Assembly: GCF_000687165.1 (NCBI RefSeq)
Contig: NZ_JMKU01000007.1
Coordinates: forward strand, 1-64,000
Reading direction: 5' to 3'
Length of the DNA stretch: 64,000 nucleotides
From: Paracidovorax oryzae ATCC 19882
GTDB lineage: Bacteria; Pseudomonadota; Gammaproteobacteria; Burkholderiales; Burkholderiaceae_C
Numbering within the stretch: the stretch's first letter is position 1; every line of letters begins with the position of its first letter. The notes below the pieces were generated by a model. The model was not told the DNA's origin. It did no database searches and saw only the letters and a program-made list of their open reading frames with translations. Positions 49,525 to 60,384 of this stretch are shown piece by piece. Both the position numbers and the translations under genes were made by a program.

Positions 49525-49604
49525 CGTTGCACTGATCTTCCGACGGCCTGAGCGGGCGCCTTGCGAAAGATGCCCGATACCCCAAGGCCTTTCCCGTCAG
49601 AGGG

Positions 49605-49724
49605 CCGCGGAGCAGGCCAGGCCAGCAGACGCCGTGGAACGGGCTCCGCCCGGCCACCGGCGTCGTCCCCCTTCCCGCGCGCCAGCGCGAGAGAAGGGGG
49701 AAGCGGCGTCAGCCGCTCAGGGGG
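49605..49724 (-). repeat. Dispersed double-hairpin repeat, copy C
   Basis: The fullest copy, sharing its left part (CCGCGGAGCAGGC, GACGCCGTGGAAC) with copy B. The hairpins read on the minus strand are AGCGGC-TGAC-GCCGCT and CCCCCTTC paired with GGAAGGGGG around a GCGC-rich stem. Bases differ from copy A but pairing is kept. The stop codon of the thioesterase-GNAT gene (49709-49711) is in the loop of the first hairpin. Confidence 0.85.
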
Positions 49725-50593
49725 ATGTCACCGGTCCTCAGGGGGATGCTCATATTCACATGGGGAAGGCCCGCCTCTTCATAACGCTCGCCTTCCACCT
49801 CGAAGCCTGCACGGCGGTAGAAGTTCTCGGCGGTGCACTGCGCATGCAGCGTGACCCGCCTGTCGCCCCGCGCCCGCGCGGCCTCGACCAGCGCATCCAG
49901 CACCGCCCTGCCCCACCGCTGCCCGCGCACCGCGCGGTCCACGGCCATGCGGCCGATGCGTGCCTCGCCCGGCGCGGGCTGCAGCAGCCGGCCGGTGGCC
50001 ACGGGCAGCCCGATGCGGTTGTAGGCCACCACATGCACCGCGCCCGCATCGAGCGCATCGGCCTCCAGCGCCGGATCGATGCCCTGCTCCTCCACGAACA
50101 CGGCCATGCGCAGGCGCATCGCATCCGGCCCCAGCGCGGCCCAGTCACCCGTGCGCAGTTCCACCACCTCGTGGCCGCCTTCATAGGCTTCGATGAGCGC
50201 GCGCAGCGCGGCGGGCACGGGCCGCGAGGTCTGCGTGGCCGGGTCGGCGAACACATAGACCAGCTCGCCCGACACCAGCAGGCGGTCGCCCGCGAAGATG
50301 CCGGCCTCGAAGCGCAGCGAACTGTTGCCGATGCGCGCGCAGCGCAGGCCCACGTCGAGCATGTCGTCCAGCCGAGCGGAGCCGTGGTATTCCAGCGTGG
50401 CCTTCTTCACGTACAGTTCGCCGCCGAGCGCGCGCATGCCTCCCTCGTAGGGCATGGCCAGGGCCCGCCAGTAGGCGGACATGGCGGTGTCGATGTACAT
50501 CAGGTAGTGGCCGTTGAAGACGATCTTCTGCATGTCCACCTCGGCCCAGCGCACGCGCAGGCGTTCGGTGCAGCGGAAATCAGCGCGTCGCAT
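49709..50593 (-). CDS. Hot-dog thioesterase fused to a GNAT acetyltransferase
   Basis: A 294-aa two-domain protein. Residues 1-135 are a YbgC/FadM-like acyl-CoA thioesterase (RVRWAEVDMQKIVFNGHYLMY with the catalytic Asp, then ATLEYHGSARLDDMLDVGLR). Residues 140-280 are a GNAT N-acyltransferase (MRLRMAVFVEEQGIDPALEA, ARIGRMAVDRAVRGQRWGRAVL with the acetyl-CoA loop, AENFYRRAGFEVEGE). Both domains use acyl-CoA, so substrate channelling or a shared ligand is possible. The last residues (IPLSG) and the stop come from repeat copy C. ATG 50593 lies 14 bp inside the upstream esterase gene. Confidence 0.9.
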   Translation of the reverse strand: MRRADFRCTERLRVRWAEVDMQKIVFNGHYLMYIDTAMSAYWRALAMPYEGGMRALGGELYVKKATLEYHGSARLDDMLDVGLRCARIGNSSLRFEAGIFAGDRLLVSGELVYVFADPATQTSRPVPAALRALIEAYEGGHEVVELRTGDWAALGPDAMRLRMAVFVEEQGIDPALEADALDAGAVHVVAYNRIGLPVATGRLLQPAPGEARIGRMAVDRAVRGQRWGRAVLDALVEAARARGDRRVTLHAQCTAENFYRRAGFEVEGERYEEAGLPHVNMSIPLRTGDIPLSG

Positions 50594-51653
50594 CGGGGGT
50601 CTCCTCGTCCAGGGGTTCGGGCAGGCCGAAGGCCGCGCGCAGGGCGGCAGCGGCATGGCCGTGGGCGGTGCGCGCCTCGGGGATGGCGCGACCCATCTTG
50701 ATGAATTCGTGTGTGACGCCGCGGTAGATCTCCAGGTCCACGGCGACACCCGCGGCACGCAGCCTGTCGGCGTAGGCAATGCCCTCGTCCACCAGCGGGT
50801 CGCATTCGGCCAGGCCGACCCATGCGGGCGCCACGCCGTCCACATCGGGGGCATGCAGCGGAGCGAAGCGCCAGTCGTCGCGCTGGGCGTGGGTCACGTA
50901 GTGGCTGAAGAACCAGGTGATGGCCGCTTCTTCCAGCACGAACCCGTGCGCGTATAGCGCATGCGACGGCGTGTCCTGGTGGGCAGCGCAACCCGGGTAG
51001 ATCAGCAGTTGCAGCGCCAGCCGCAGGCCGGCATCGCGCGCCTGCAGGGCTGCCACGGCGGCCAGCGTGCCACCCGCGCTGTCGCCGCCCACCGCCATGC
51101 GCGAGGGGTCGGCTCCGATGCCGCGGCCTTCGGCGGCCAGCCAGGCCAGGGCATCCCAGGTGTCCTCCACCGCCGTGGGGAAGCGGTGTTCCGGCGCGAG
51201 CCGGTAGTCCAGCGACACGACCATGCAGCCGGCGCGGCGCGCCAGTTCGCGGCACAGCGTGTCGTGCGTGTCGATGCTGCCCACGGTGAAGCCGCCGCCA
51301 TGCAGGTAGAGCAGCACCGGCAATGCGGTTCCCTCTGCGTGCGGCGCATACAGGCGTGCCGGCAGCGCATGTCCATCACGCGCCGGGATGCGCAGCGGCT
51401 CCACGCGCGGCAGCGCGGGCTTCGGAATCTCGAGCACGCCCGCGCCCAGTTCGTAGGCGGCACGGGCCTCCTGCACGGTCAGGGTCTCCAGCGGCGGACG
51501 GCGCGCGCGGTGCATGCGGTCGATCACGCTGCGCATCTGCGGCGTGAGACGGTGCGGTTGGGACGTGGAATGCGGAGGCGGCGAAAGAGGTGGAGCGGTC
51601 ACGGGAATCACGGATCGGGGGCGGACAGGGAACACGCACTGCGGCGCATCCAC
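50580..51653 (-). CDS. Alpha/beta hydrolase of the hormone-sensitive lipase family
   Basis: A 357-aa HSL-type (family IV) carboxylesterase. Motifs are YLHGGGFTVGS (oxyanion hole), SLDYRLAPEHRFP, AVGGDSAGGTLAA (nucleophile Ser), AECDPLVDEG (Asp) and GVTHEFIKMG (His). The natural substrate is unknown. The frame opens at ATG 51653; the first 30 or so residues are Pro-rich and a GTG nearer the domain could be the true start. It overlaps the thioesterase-GNAT gene by 14 bp. Confidence 0.88.
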   Translation of the reverse strand: MDAPQCVFPVRPRSVIPVTAPPLSPPPHSTSQPHRLTPQMRSVIDRMHRARRPPLETLTVQEARAAYELGAGVLEIPKPALPRVEPLRIPARDGHALPARLYAPHAEGTALPVLLYLHGGGFTVGSIDTHDTLCRELARRAGCMVVSLDYRLAPEHRFPTAVEDTWDALAWLAAEGRGIGADPSRMAVGGDSAGGTLAAVAALQARDAGLRLALQLLIYPGCAAHQDTPSHALYAHGFVLEEAAITWFFSHYVTHAQRDDWRFAPLHAPDVDGVAPAWVGLAECDPLVDEGIAYADRLRAAGVAVDLEIYRGVTHEFIKMGRAIPEARTAHGHAAAALRAAFGLPEPLDEETPDATR

Positions 51654-51730
51654 CGATCATCCCCGAAACCGGTGCCGCCTGGAGTGCCCTGCGCGACGGG
51701 GCGCAGGACGCAACCGCAGCCCCTCCTTCT

Positions 51731-52600
51731 TTATTTGAAGCGCACTTCCACGGGCGCGGCACCTGGCAATCCGGCAAACGTGGCCGTCACCGCAAGGCCC
51801 GGCCGTGGCGACAGCAATGCGGAGAACGAGCCCAGGCTGACGAGATCGCCCGGCTGCAGCGCGGCATCTTCCTTCTGCAGCGCACCGGCCAGCCACACCA
51901 CGGCCTGCAGCGGATGCCCCAGGATGTCGCTGCCGCGGCCGCCGCCGAGCCTGGCGCCCGAGCCATCAGTGAGCGTGACAGTCATCGCGGCCAGGGCGTC
52001 GAGCATCGCGTAGCGCTCGGCGCGCAGCGCCGGCACGGCAATGGGCGTGCCGGCCACGCCCAGGCGCGCGCCCACGTTGATCGCCGCCACGCCTGCTCCG
52101 TCGAGCTGGGGCGGCACCTGCACCAGCAAATCGGGCAGTTCGATGAAGGGAATCACCTGGTCGATGGCGTCCAGCACCTCCAGGGGCGTGCGCGCATGGT
52201 TGACGGCCGCGCTTTTCACGCGGACCAGCATGTCGGCTTCATAGAGCGGCCGTGCGCCGAAGGCGGCATCCACGGTGCTGCCGGAGGGCAGCACCATGCC
52301 CGGATAGAGGCGGCCCCAGACGGGCTGGTCTGTGCGGAAGCGCTGCTGCACCGCCGGGTTGGTGAGACCGGCCTTGTAGCCGACGGGCTTGCCCAGGCGC
52401 TGCTCCAGCAACGCATTGAACTTGCCGCGGGTGCAGGCGGCATCGGCGGCGTCCATGGGCGGCGGATTGGCCGCGGGCGTGCGGGCCATGTAGTGCGCCG
52501 CGAGATCGGCCACCTGCGCGTCGCCCAGGCACGCAGCCCGCGCTCCTGTAACGCAGGCGACGGCGGCCAGCGCCGCGATGAGGGTTTGCTGCAGGGCCAT
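51731..52600 (-). CDS. Exported 2-keto-4-pentenoate hydratase-like (FAH family) protein
   Basis: A 289-aa protein with the fold of 2-hydroxypenta-2,4-dienoate hydratase (MhpD/DmpE; FAH superfamily). Core blocks are GKPVGYKAGLTNPAVQQRF, VWGRLYPGMVLPSG, EADMLVRVKSAAVNHA, DQVIPFIELPDLL and LGHPLQAVVWLAGAL. It also has a convincing signal peptide (MALQQTLIAALAAVACVTGARA, then AC), which is odd because relatives act in the cytosol on ring-cleavage products. GGAG about 8 nt upstream fixes ATG 52600. No aromatic-degradation genes are adjacent. Confidence 0.85.
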   Translation of the reverse strand: MALQQTLIAALAAVACVTGARAACLGDAQVADLAAHYMARTPAANPPPMDAADAACTRGKFNALLEQRLGKPVGYKAGLTNPAVQQRFRTDQPVWGRLYPGMVLPSGSTVDAAFGARPLYEADMLVRVKSAAVNHARTPLEVLDAIDQVIPFIELPDLLVQVPPQLDGAGVAAINVGARLGVAGTPIAVPALRAERYAMLDALAAMTVTLTDGSGARLGGGRGSDILGHPLQAVVWLAGALQKEDAALQPGDLVSLGSFSALLSPRPGLAVTATFAGLPGAAPVEVRFK

Positions 52601-52681
52601 GGCAAGCTCCGGGGTTGTAGATTGGCGTGATCAGACCACCAATGCGCCAGCGCGCGCATCCTGGCAACCCCCATCACCACC

Positions 52682-53818
52682 ATGGCCCTCATCCATTACA
52701 TCACCCAGATCCAGATCGAATTCGGCGCAGTGCGGCTGCTCGCCCAGGAATGCGCGCGCGCCGGCATCACGCGCCCGCTCGTGGTCACCGATCCCGGCGT
52801 CAAGGCCGCCGGCGTGCTGCAGCCCGCGCTGGACGCGCTCGCCGGCCTGCCGGTGGCGGTGTTCGACCAGACGCCCGCCAACCCCACCGAAGCCGCCGTG
52901 CGCGCGGCCGTGGAAATCTACCGCGCCCATGGCTGCGACGGCTTGATCGCCGTCGGCGGCGGCTCGGCCATCGACTGCGCCAAAGGCATCGCCATCGCCG
53001 CCACGCACGACGGGCCGCTCACCCACTACGCGACCATCGAGGGCGGCTCGCCCCGCATCACGGAGCGGGTGGCGCCCCTGATCGCCGTGCCCACCACGGC
53101 AGGCACGGGCAGCGAGGTGGCGCGCGGAGCCATCCTCATCGTGGACGACCACCGCAAGCTGGGCTTCCACTCATGGCACCTGGTGCCCAAGGCCGCCATC
53201 TGCGACCCGGCCCTGACGCTGGGCCTGCCGCCCCACCTGACGGCCGCCACGGGCATGGACGCGATCGCGCACTGCATGGAAACCTTCATGTCCTCCGCCT
53301 TCAACCCGCCGGCCGACGGCATCGCGCTCGACGGCCTCGCCCGCGGCTGGGCCCACATCGAGCGCGCCACGCGCGACGGGCAGGACCGCGACGCGCGGCT
53401 GCACATGATGAGCGCGAGCATGCAGGGCGCCATGGCCTTCCAGAAGGGGCTGGGCTGCGTGCACTCCCTCAGCCACAGCCTGGGCGGCATCAACCCGCGC
53501 CTGCACCACGGCACGCTGAATGCCGTGTTCCTGCCCGCGGTGGTGCGCTTCAATGCGCAGGACGAGGCCGTGCGCCGCGACCGCCGGCTGGAGCGCATGG
53601 CCCAGGCCATGGGGCTGGCCAGCGCGGACGACATCCCCGATGCGATCCGCGACATGAGCGCTCGCCTGGGCCTGCCGACCGGTCTGGCCGCCATGGGAGT
53701 CGGAGAGGAGGTGTGGGACGGCGTGATCCGCGGCGCCATGGCCGACCACTGCCACAAGACCAATCCGCGCGAAGCCACCGTGGACGACTACCGGGCCATG
53801 CTGGAAGCGTCGATGTAG
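52682..53818 (+). CDS. Iron-containing (group III) alcohol dehydrogenase
   Basis: A 378-aa NAD(P)-dependent dehydrogenase of the iron-type family. Motifs are VVTDPGVKAAGV, GLIAVGGGSAIDCAKGIA (nucleotide binding), AVPTTAGTGSEVARGAIL, DPALTLGLPPHLTAATGMDAIAHCMETF, and the metal ligands in CVHSLSHSLGG and HHGTLNAVFLP. The alcohol substrate is unknown. No clear ribosome site precedes ATG 52682, but the family N-terminus starts here. It is divergent from the exported hydratase gene with 81 bp between. Confidence 0.92.
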   Translation: MALIHYITQIQIEFGAVRLLAQECARAGITRPLVVTDPGVKAAGVLQPALDALAGLPVAVFDQTPANPTEAAVRAAVEIYRAHGCDGLIAVGGGSAIDCAKGIAIAATHDGPLTHYATIEGGSPRITERVAPLIAVPTTAGTGSEVARGAILIVDDHRKLGFHSWHLVPKAAICDPALTLGLPPHLTAATGMDAIAHCMETFMSSAFNPPADGIALDGLARGWAHIERATRDGQDRDARLHMMSASMQGAMAFQKGLGCVHSLSHSLGGINPRLHHGTLNAVFLPAVVRFNAQDEAVRRDRRLERMAQAMGLASADDIPDAIRDMSARLGLPTGLAAMGVGEEVWDGVIRGAMADHCHKTNPREATVDDYRAMLEASM

Positions 53819-53847
53819 CTGCAACTGCCGCCCCGGTGGAGACCGGC

Positions 53848-54981
53848 CTACAGCGGCTCCACGGCGTCCGGGGGGCAGCTCCGTGCGAGCCACTGCGCGA
53901 ACTCGTCGGCCAATTGCCGGCTGGCCGCCACCGCCGCGCCCCAGGCACGCGCCCGGGCGGCCGTGTCGGTCCCATAGCGCAGGAAGTCCTGGCGGTCGGG
54001 CAGCTTGCCGTCGGGCAGCGCTTCGCGCACCCAGGCCGGATCGGGCGAGAGCAGCACCATGGTGTCCAGCGCCCGCGTGGCGCGATGCCGCCAGCGCAGT
54101 CCCTTGTCGAGCCATCCCGGCACCAACTGTTGCTGGAAATGCGGGTACAGCACCAGCCCCCCGCCCCGGCGGGCCGGCGCGCCGCCTGCATAGCGCAGGT
54201 GCAGGTGGTAGTCGGTGATGCCGCCGTCCCAGTACGCACCGCGCGGCGCGCCGGGAATGTCATGCACGGCCTGCAGAACGAACGGTATCGAACAGCTCGC
54301 CTGCAGGGCCGGCAGGAAATTGCCGCCATCCAGCGCCACCTGGCGCGTGGGATAGTCGCGCCCCTCGAACGGCAACAGGGCCGGAGCGCCGTCCCCTCCA
54401 GGCGACGAGAACACCACCCGCTCCAGCCACAGGCCCAGCGCACGCCGGTGCGCGGCATTCGCCGCGAAGGCGCCCAGATAGCCCAGCGGCGTCGCGACGC
54501 GGTGCTCCCGCGCGAGCAGATGCCGCCCGCGGGACGCCACGACGTGCAGCCGGTAGCGCGGGTGCGCCAGCACCTCGTCCACGCGCCCGCCATAAAAGGC
54601 CTGCAGGTTCTGGCCGAACCGCTCGCTCACATGCGCCGGATCGGGCCGCTTGCGGCCCTGCGGAAGGTCGTAGGCCTGGTGGATGTAGGCCTGCTCCAGC
54701 CGCTCGAACGCTTCCACGGGCGTGCCGAGGCAGGCCGTGGCCATGCGCCAGGCGCCGATCGATGCGCCGACCAGGTGGACGGGCTCCGTGCCCTGCGCGA
54801 GCCAGTCGCCGAAAAGGAAACGGTCCATCGGTCCCAGCACCAGCCCCTTGGGGCCTCCCGCGGCGGCGGGCACCACCGCCACGTCCGCGGGCGACAACCC
54901 CTCCCGCGCGATGTGCCGCAGCGCCGCCGGACCGGCATGGATGCGCAGTGCGCGCCCGCCAGCGGACCGGGACGCCGTCAC
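53848..54981 (-). CDS. Patatin-like phospholipase family protein
   Basis: A 377-aa patatin-fold hydrolase. The catalytic elements are all visible: oxyanion AAGGPKGLVLGPMD, nucleophile elbow LVGASIGAWRMA (GxSxG), and the Asp in YWDGGITDYHLH (DGG). It lacks a signal peptide, so it probably acts in the cytosol or is exported by a specialised system. The start is GTG 54981, overlapping the HDOD stop as GTGA, so it is translated together with that gene. Lipid substrate unknown. Confidence 0.9.
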   Translation of the reverse strand: MTASRSAGGRALRIHAGPAALRHIAREGLSPADVAVVPAAAGGPKGLVLGPMDRFLFGDWLAQGTEPVHLVGASIGAWRMATACLGTPVEAFERLEQAYIHQAYDLPQGRKRPDPAHVSERFGQNLQAFYGGRVDEVLAHPRYRLHVVASRGRHLLAREHRVATPLGYLGAFAANAAHRRALGLWLERVVFSSPGGDGAPALLPFEGRDYPTRQVALDGGNFLPALQASCSIPFVLQAVHDIPGAPRGAYWDGGITDYHLHLRYAGGAPARRGGGLVLYPHFQQQLVPGWLDKGLRWRHRATRALDTMVLLSPDPAWVREALPDGKLPDRQDFLRYGTDTAARARAWGAAVAASRQLADEFAQWLARSCPPDAVEPL

Positions 54982-55805
54982 ACCAGGTAGGCGCCCGCAT
55001 CCACGGGCGCCGTCCAGTCGATCGGGTCCTGCTGCAGCACCATGTCGATGTCCAGGCCCAGCGGCAGGCCGACTTCCGCCGGAAAGGACACGGCCAGTTC
55101 CTTGTCCCCCCAGCCGGCTTCGCGGGCCCAGGCCCGCCAGGCGGCCAGGTGCAGCACGCCGGCCAGCGGTTCATAGACGCTGTTCTCGAAGGGTGCATGC
55201 TGGTACTGCAGGGCATCGACGACCACCTGCGGCAGCTGCCAGCGCCGGGCCATCGCCGCGCTCACCGCGCCGAAGCCATAGCCCAGCAGGCGGTGCTCCA
55301 GGGCCGCGCGGCGGGGATCGAAAGTTCCGACCACGGAATCCACCGAGGCCAGCCGTTCCGGATGCCCCAGGTGGATGAGCAATTCACCCAGCCCGTGCAG
55401 CAGGCCGGCCGTGTAGCCTGCCATGGGGTTGTGCCGGACCACGCCCGCGAGCGAGCGCGCCATCTTGGCCGTGTGGAGGCTGTAGCGCCAGAACTGCTGC
55501 AGGTTCACGCCCGGCACCGAGCGGGAGGTGGTGCCCAGCGGGGCGGAGCCCACCAGCGCACGCACCTGGGGGACGCCGACCAGCGCCAGCGCTTCCGGCA
55601 CGCCGCAGACCGCGCTCGGCATGTCGAATTCCGGCCCGTTGGCCAGCTCCAGCAGGCGTGCGGCGAGCGCCGGATCGGTGCCGAAGATCTGCGTCAGCCG
55701 CCGCAGGCTCGGCTCGGCGCGCGACAGCTCGGCCATCAGCAGCGCCACCGCGCGCGGATGGCTCGGCAGCGCCACGGGGATTTCCAGCAGGGCGTTGAGT
55801 TCCAT
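54978..55805 (-). CDS. HDOD-domain signalling protein
   Basis: A 275-aa HDOD protein, a degenerate HD-type domain found in bacterial signalling. Blocks are MELNALLEIPVALPSHPRAV, IFGTDPALAARLLELANGPEF, ALALVGVPQVRALVGSAPLG, HTAKMARSLAGVV, AGLLHGLGELLIHLGHPERL and QLPQVVVDALQYQHAPFENS. Start ATG 55805 fits HDOD N-termini; a GTG at 55841 would add 12 residues. No output domain is attached. The patatin gene follows in a coupled arrangement. Confidence 0.85.
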   Translation of the reverse strand: MELNALLEIPVALPSHPRAVALLMAELSRAEPSLRRLTQIFGTDPALAARLLELANGPEFDMPSAVCGVPEALALVGVPQVRALVGSAPLGTTSRSVPGVNLQQFWRYSLHTAKMARSLAGVVRHNPMAGYTAGLLHGLGELLIHLGHPERLASVDSVVGTFDPRRAALEHRLLGYGFGAVSAAMARRWQLPQVVVDALQYQHAPFENSVYEPLAGVLHLAAWRAWAREAGWGDKELAVSFPAEVGLPLGLDIDMVLQQDPIDWTAPVDAGAYLV

Positions 55806-55856
55806 GGCGTGGGGAGACGAGGCGTTCGCCCCATTATCCACGCCTGAAAACGTTTC

Positions 55857-58223
<2,367 letters not shown>

Positions 58224-58398
58224 AACCCTTGCGAACGAACGATGAAAACTCGAAGCGGGCGAGTGTGCCATAGCGGGCGCGGATGCCCCGCGCGCGGGCC
58301 CCGATGCCACCGGCGCCTCCACACTTCGTGACAATTGCAACGATGCCTCGATGGAGGCATGCCAGGAGAATCGGCGCGTCTTCATCGCCGCTGCCTGC

Positions 58399-59073
58399 AT
58401 GCCCCTCCAGATCCCGCCGAAACGCAGAACCCGCACAGCGCCGTGCGCCGTCCGCCCGTCCCGTTGGCATGCCGCGGCAACGGCGGTCCTGGTCCTGGCC
58501 TCCACCACGGCACATGCCCAGCTGCCGCCTACCCCGCAGGCCCATGGCCGTGCCCGCGCGCATGCGGATGCAATCCGCAAGGTGGACTTCCGCGCCTATC
58601 TGCTCGCGCGCGGCGGGTTGGGAAAGCAGCTCGCTGAAGAGTTCTGCAAAAGGGATCCGATCAGGCACATCACGGTGCAGTACGCGGACCTGCTCGGGCA
58701 AGACGACGAGCAGGCCGTCGTGGAGGCCACCACCTGCGCGATGGGCAACGGCGGTGCGGACATCACCGAGGTGTTCCGCAGGCTGCCCGACGGCGGACTG
58801 GCCTCGTTGCCACTGGACGACACCGGATACCAGGATGACAAGCTGTATGAAGGCCAGCGCCGCACGCCGCGCCTGGAAGTGCGGCATGGCCGGCTCATCC
58901 GCTGGTTCGTCCGATATGGCGAGGACGCGGAAGGCGGTGCGCCGCAGATCCGCCGTACCATCATCTACCGCTGGTCGCGCGACCGCTTCGTCATCGATTC
59001 CGTGAAGGATGACGCCATCGGCGACAGCAGCCCTGCCACGGAGCCCCGCCGTGCAACCGCGCCGTCCAGATAG
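58399..59073 (+). CDS. Exported protein of unknown function
   Basis: A protein of about 224 aa that I do not recognise. A hydrophobic stretch WHAAATAVLVLASTTAHAQ at about residues 23-41 looks like a signal peptide with AHA cleavage. The mature part includes FRAYLLARGGLGKQLAEEFC, HITVQYADLLGQDDEQAVVE, EVFRRLPDGGLASLPLDDTG and TIIYRWSRDRFVIDSVKDD. ATG 58399 is chosen for the shortest n-region; ATG 58351 is also possible, and no ribosome site settles it. It is divergent from tex and 50 bp upstream of the DUF72 gene. Confidence 0.65.
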   Translation: MPLQIPPKRRTRTAPCAVRPSRWHAAATAVLVLASTTAHAQLPPTPQAHGRARAHADAIRKVDFRAYLLARGGLGKQLAEEFCKRDPIRHITVQYADLLGQDDEQAVVEATTCAMGNGGADITEVFRRLPDGGLASLPLDDTGYQDDKLYEGQRRTPRLEVRHGRLIRWFVRYGEDAEGGAPQIRRTIIYRWSRDRFVIDSVKDDAIGDSSPATEPRRATAPSR

Positions 59074-59123
59074 CCACCGATCCCCGTTTTGAACCGCGCC
59101 GGTGCTTCCGGCAGGCTCCACCC

Positions 59124-60335
59124 ATGCAAGAGTCCCTCTTCGGCGACGACGACCTTCCTCCCCCGCCTGCACCGGCGCCGGCAGCGGCCCAGTCTCCAGC
59201 AGCGGAGGAAGCCCCCGCCAAGCCGCGCCGCCCGCCCAGGACTGGCGGCGGCGTCCATCCCATCGATCCCGCCCCCGGCCTGCTGGCCCTCGCCGCCGCC
59301 CTGCCCCAGCAGCTGCGGCTCGGTGGCTCCTCCTGGAGCTACCCCGGCTGGAAAGGCCTCGTCTGGGAAGGCGAGCACTCCGAATCCACGCTGGCGCGCC
59401 AGGGCCTGGCCGCCTATGCACGGCACCCGCTGATGCGCACCGTGAGCATCGACCGCGGTTTCTACAAACCCCTCACCGTGAGCCAGTACGCGGGCTACGC
59501 CTCGCAGGTGCCCGACGACTTCCGCTTCATCGTGAAGGCGCCCAGCCTCGTCACCGATGCACTGGTGCGCGCCGAAGACGGCCGCGGACGTGCGCCGAAC
59601 CCGGCCTTCCTCGACCCCGCGCTGGCGCTGCAGGAATTCGTGGCGCCCGCGCTGGAAGGCCTGGGGGCCAAGATCGGGGCCCTGGTGTTCCAGTTGAGCC
59701 CCCTGCCGCTGGCGCAGCTCCATCGCCTCGAAGGCACCATCGCCCAGCTAGGCACCCTGCTGCGCGCGATGCCGCCGCTCGCCCCCACCGCACCGGACGG
59801 CGTGCTGGCCGTGGAAGTGCGCGATCCGGAGTGGCTGTCGCCCGAATACGAGCCGCTGTTCGCCGAAGCGCTGCTCTCGGCCGGCGCCACCTATTGCCTG
59901 GGGCTGCATGCCAAGATGCCGCCGCTCGAAGAGCAGTTGCGGCTGCTGCGCAGGCTCTGGCCGGGCCCGCTGGTGTGCCGCTGGAACCTCAACCCCGTGC
60001 ATGGCGCCTACGGCTACGAAGAAGCCGAAGCGCTCTACAGCCCGTTCGACCGCATCGTCCATCCCGCGCCGGAGGTGCATGCGCTGCTGGCGCGCACGCT
60101 GGCCGGCATCACCGGCAAGGGGCAGAACGCGTTCGTCGCGATCAGCAACCATGCGGAGGGCTGCGCGCCGATCACCATCCGCACCCTGGCGGGTCAGGTG
60201 GCGGCGTTGCAGGGCTATCGTCCGCCTGCCGATGCCGGCATGCAAAGCGACGCGGACCGGAACGCAGGTGCATGCGCCGAAGCGGAATCCGGTGACGACT
60301 CCAACAACGAATCGGGCAACGAATCCACGATCTGA
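59124..60335 (+). CDS. DUF72 family protein
   Basis: A 403-aa DUF72 (YecE-like) TIM-barrel protein of unknown biochemical role. The domain starts near residue 64 (LRLGGSSWSYPGWKGLVW), with TVSIDRGFYKPLTVSQYAG, FRFIVKAPSLVTDA, LVFQLSPLPLAQLHRLEG, VEVRDPEWLSPEYEPLFAEA and FVAISNHAEGCAPITI. A Pro/Ala-rich N-terminal extension (about 60 residues) and an acidic Ser/Asn tail (DDSNNESGNES) flank it. It is convergent with the MFS genes. Confidence 0.88.
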   Translation: MQESLFGDDDLPPPPAPAPAAAQSPAAEEAPAKPRRPPRTGGGVHPIDPAPGLLALAAALPQQLRLGGSSWSYPGWKGLVWEGEHSESTLARQGLAAYARHPLMRTVSIDRGFYKPLTVSQYAGYASQVPDDFRFIVKAPSLVTDALVRAEDGRGRAPNPAFLDPALALQEFVAPALEGLGAKIGALVFQLSPLPLAQLHRLEGTIAQLGTLLRAMPPLAPTAPDGVLAVEVRDPEWLSPEYEPLFAEALLSAGATYCLGLHAKMPPLEEQLRLLRRLWPGPLVCRWNLNPVHGAYGYEEAEALYSPFDRIVHPAPEVHALLARTLAGITGKGQNAFVAISNHAEGCAPITIRTLAGQVAALQGYRPPADAGMQSDADRNAGACAEAESGDDSNNESGNESTI

Positions 60336-60384
60336 CGACGCGCAGTACAGCGGCGGCCTCACCTGCCACGCGCCACGCGCACCA

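Noticed and set aside
52627-54990. 787-codon plus-strand frame over the alcohol dehydrogenase and patatin genes
   Set aside because: Out-of-frame shadow; Arg/Gly/His-rich and spans two real genes on different strands.
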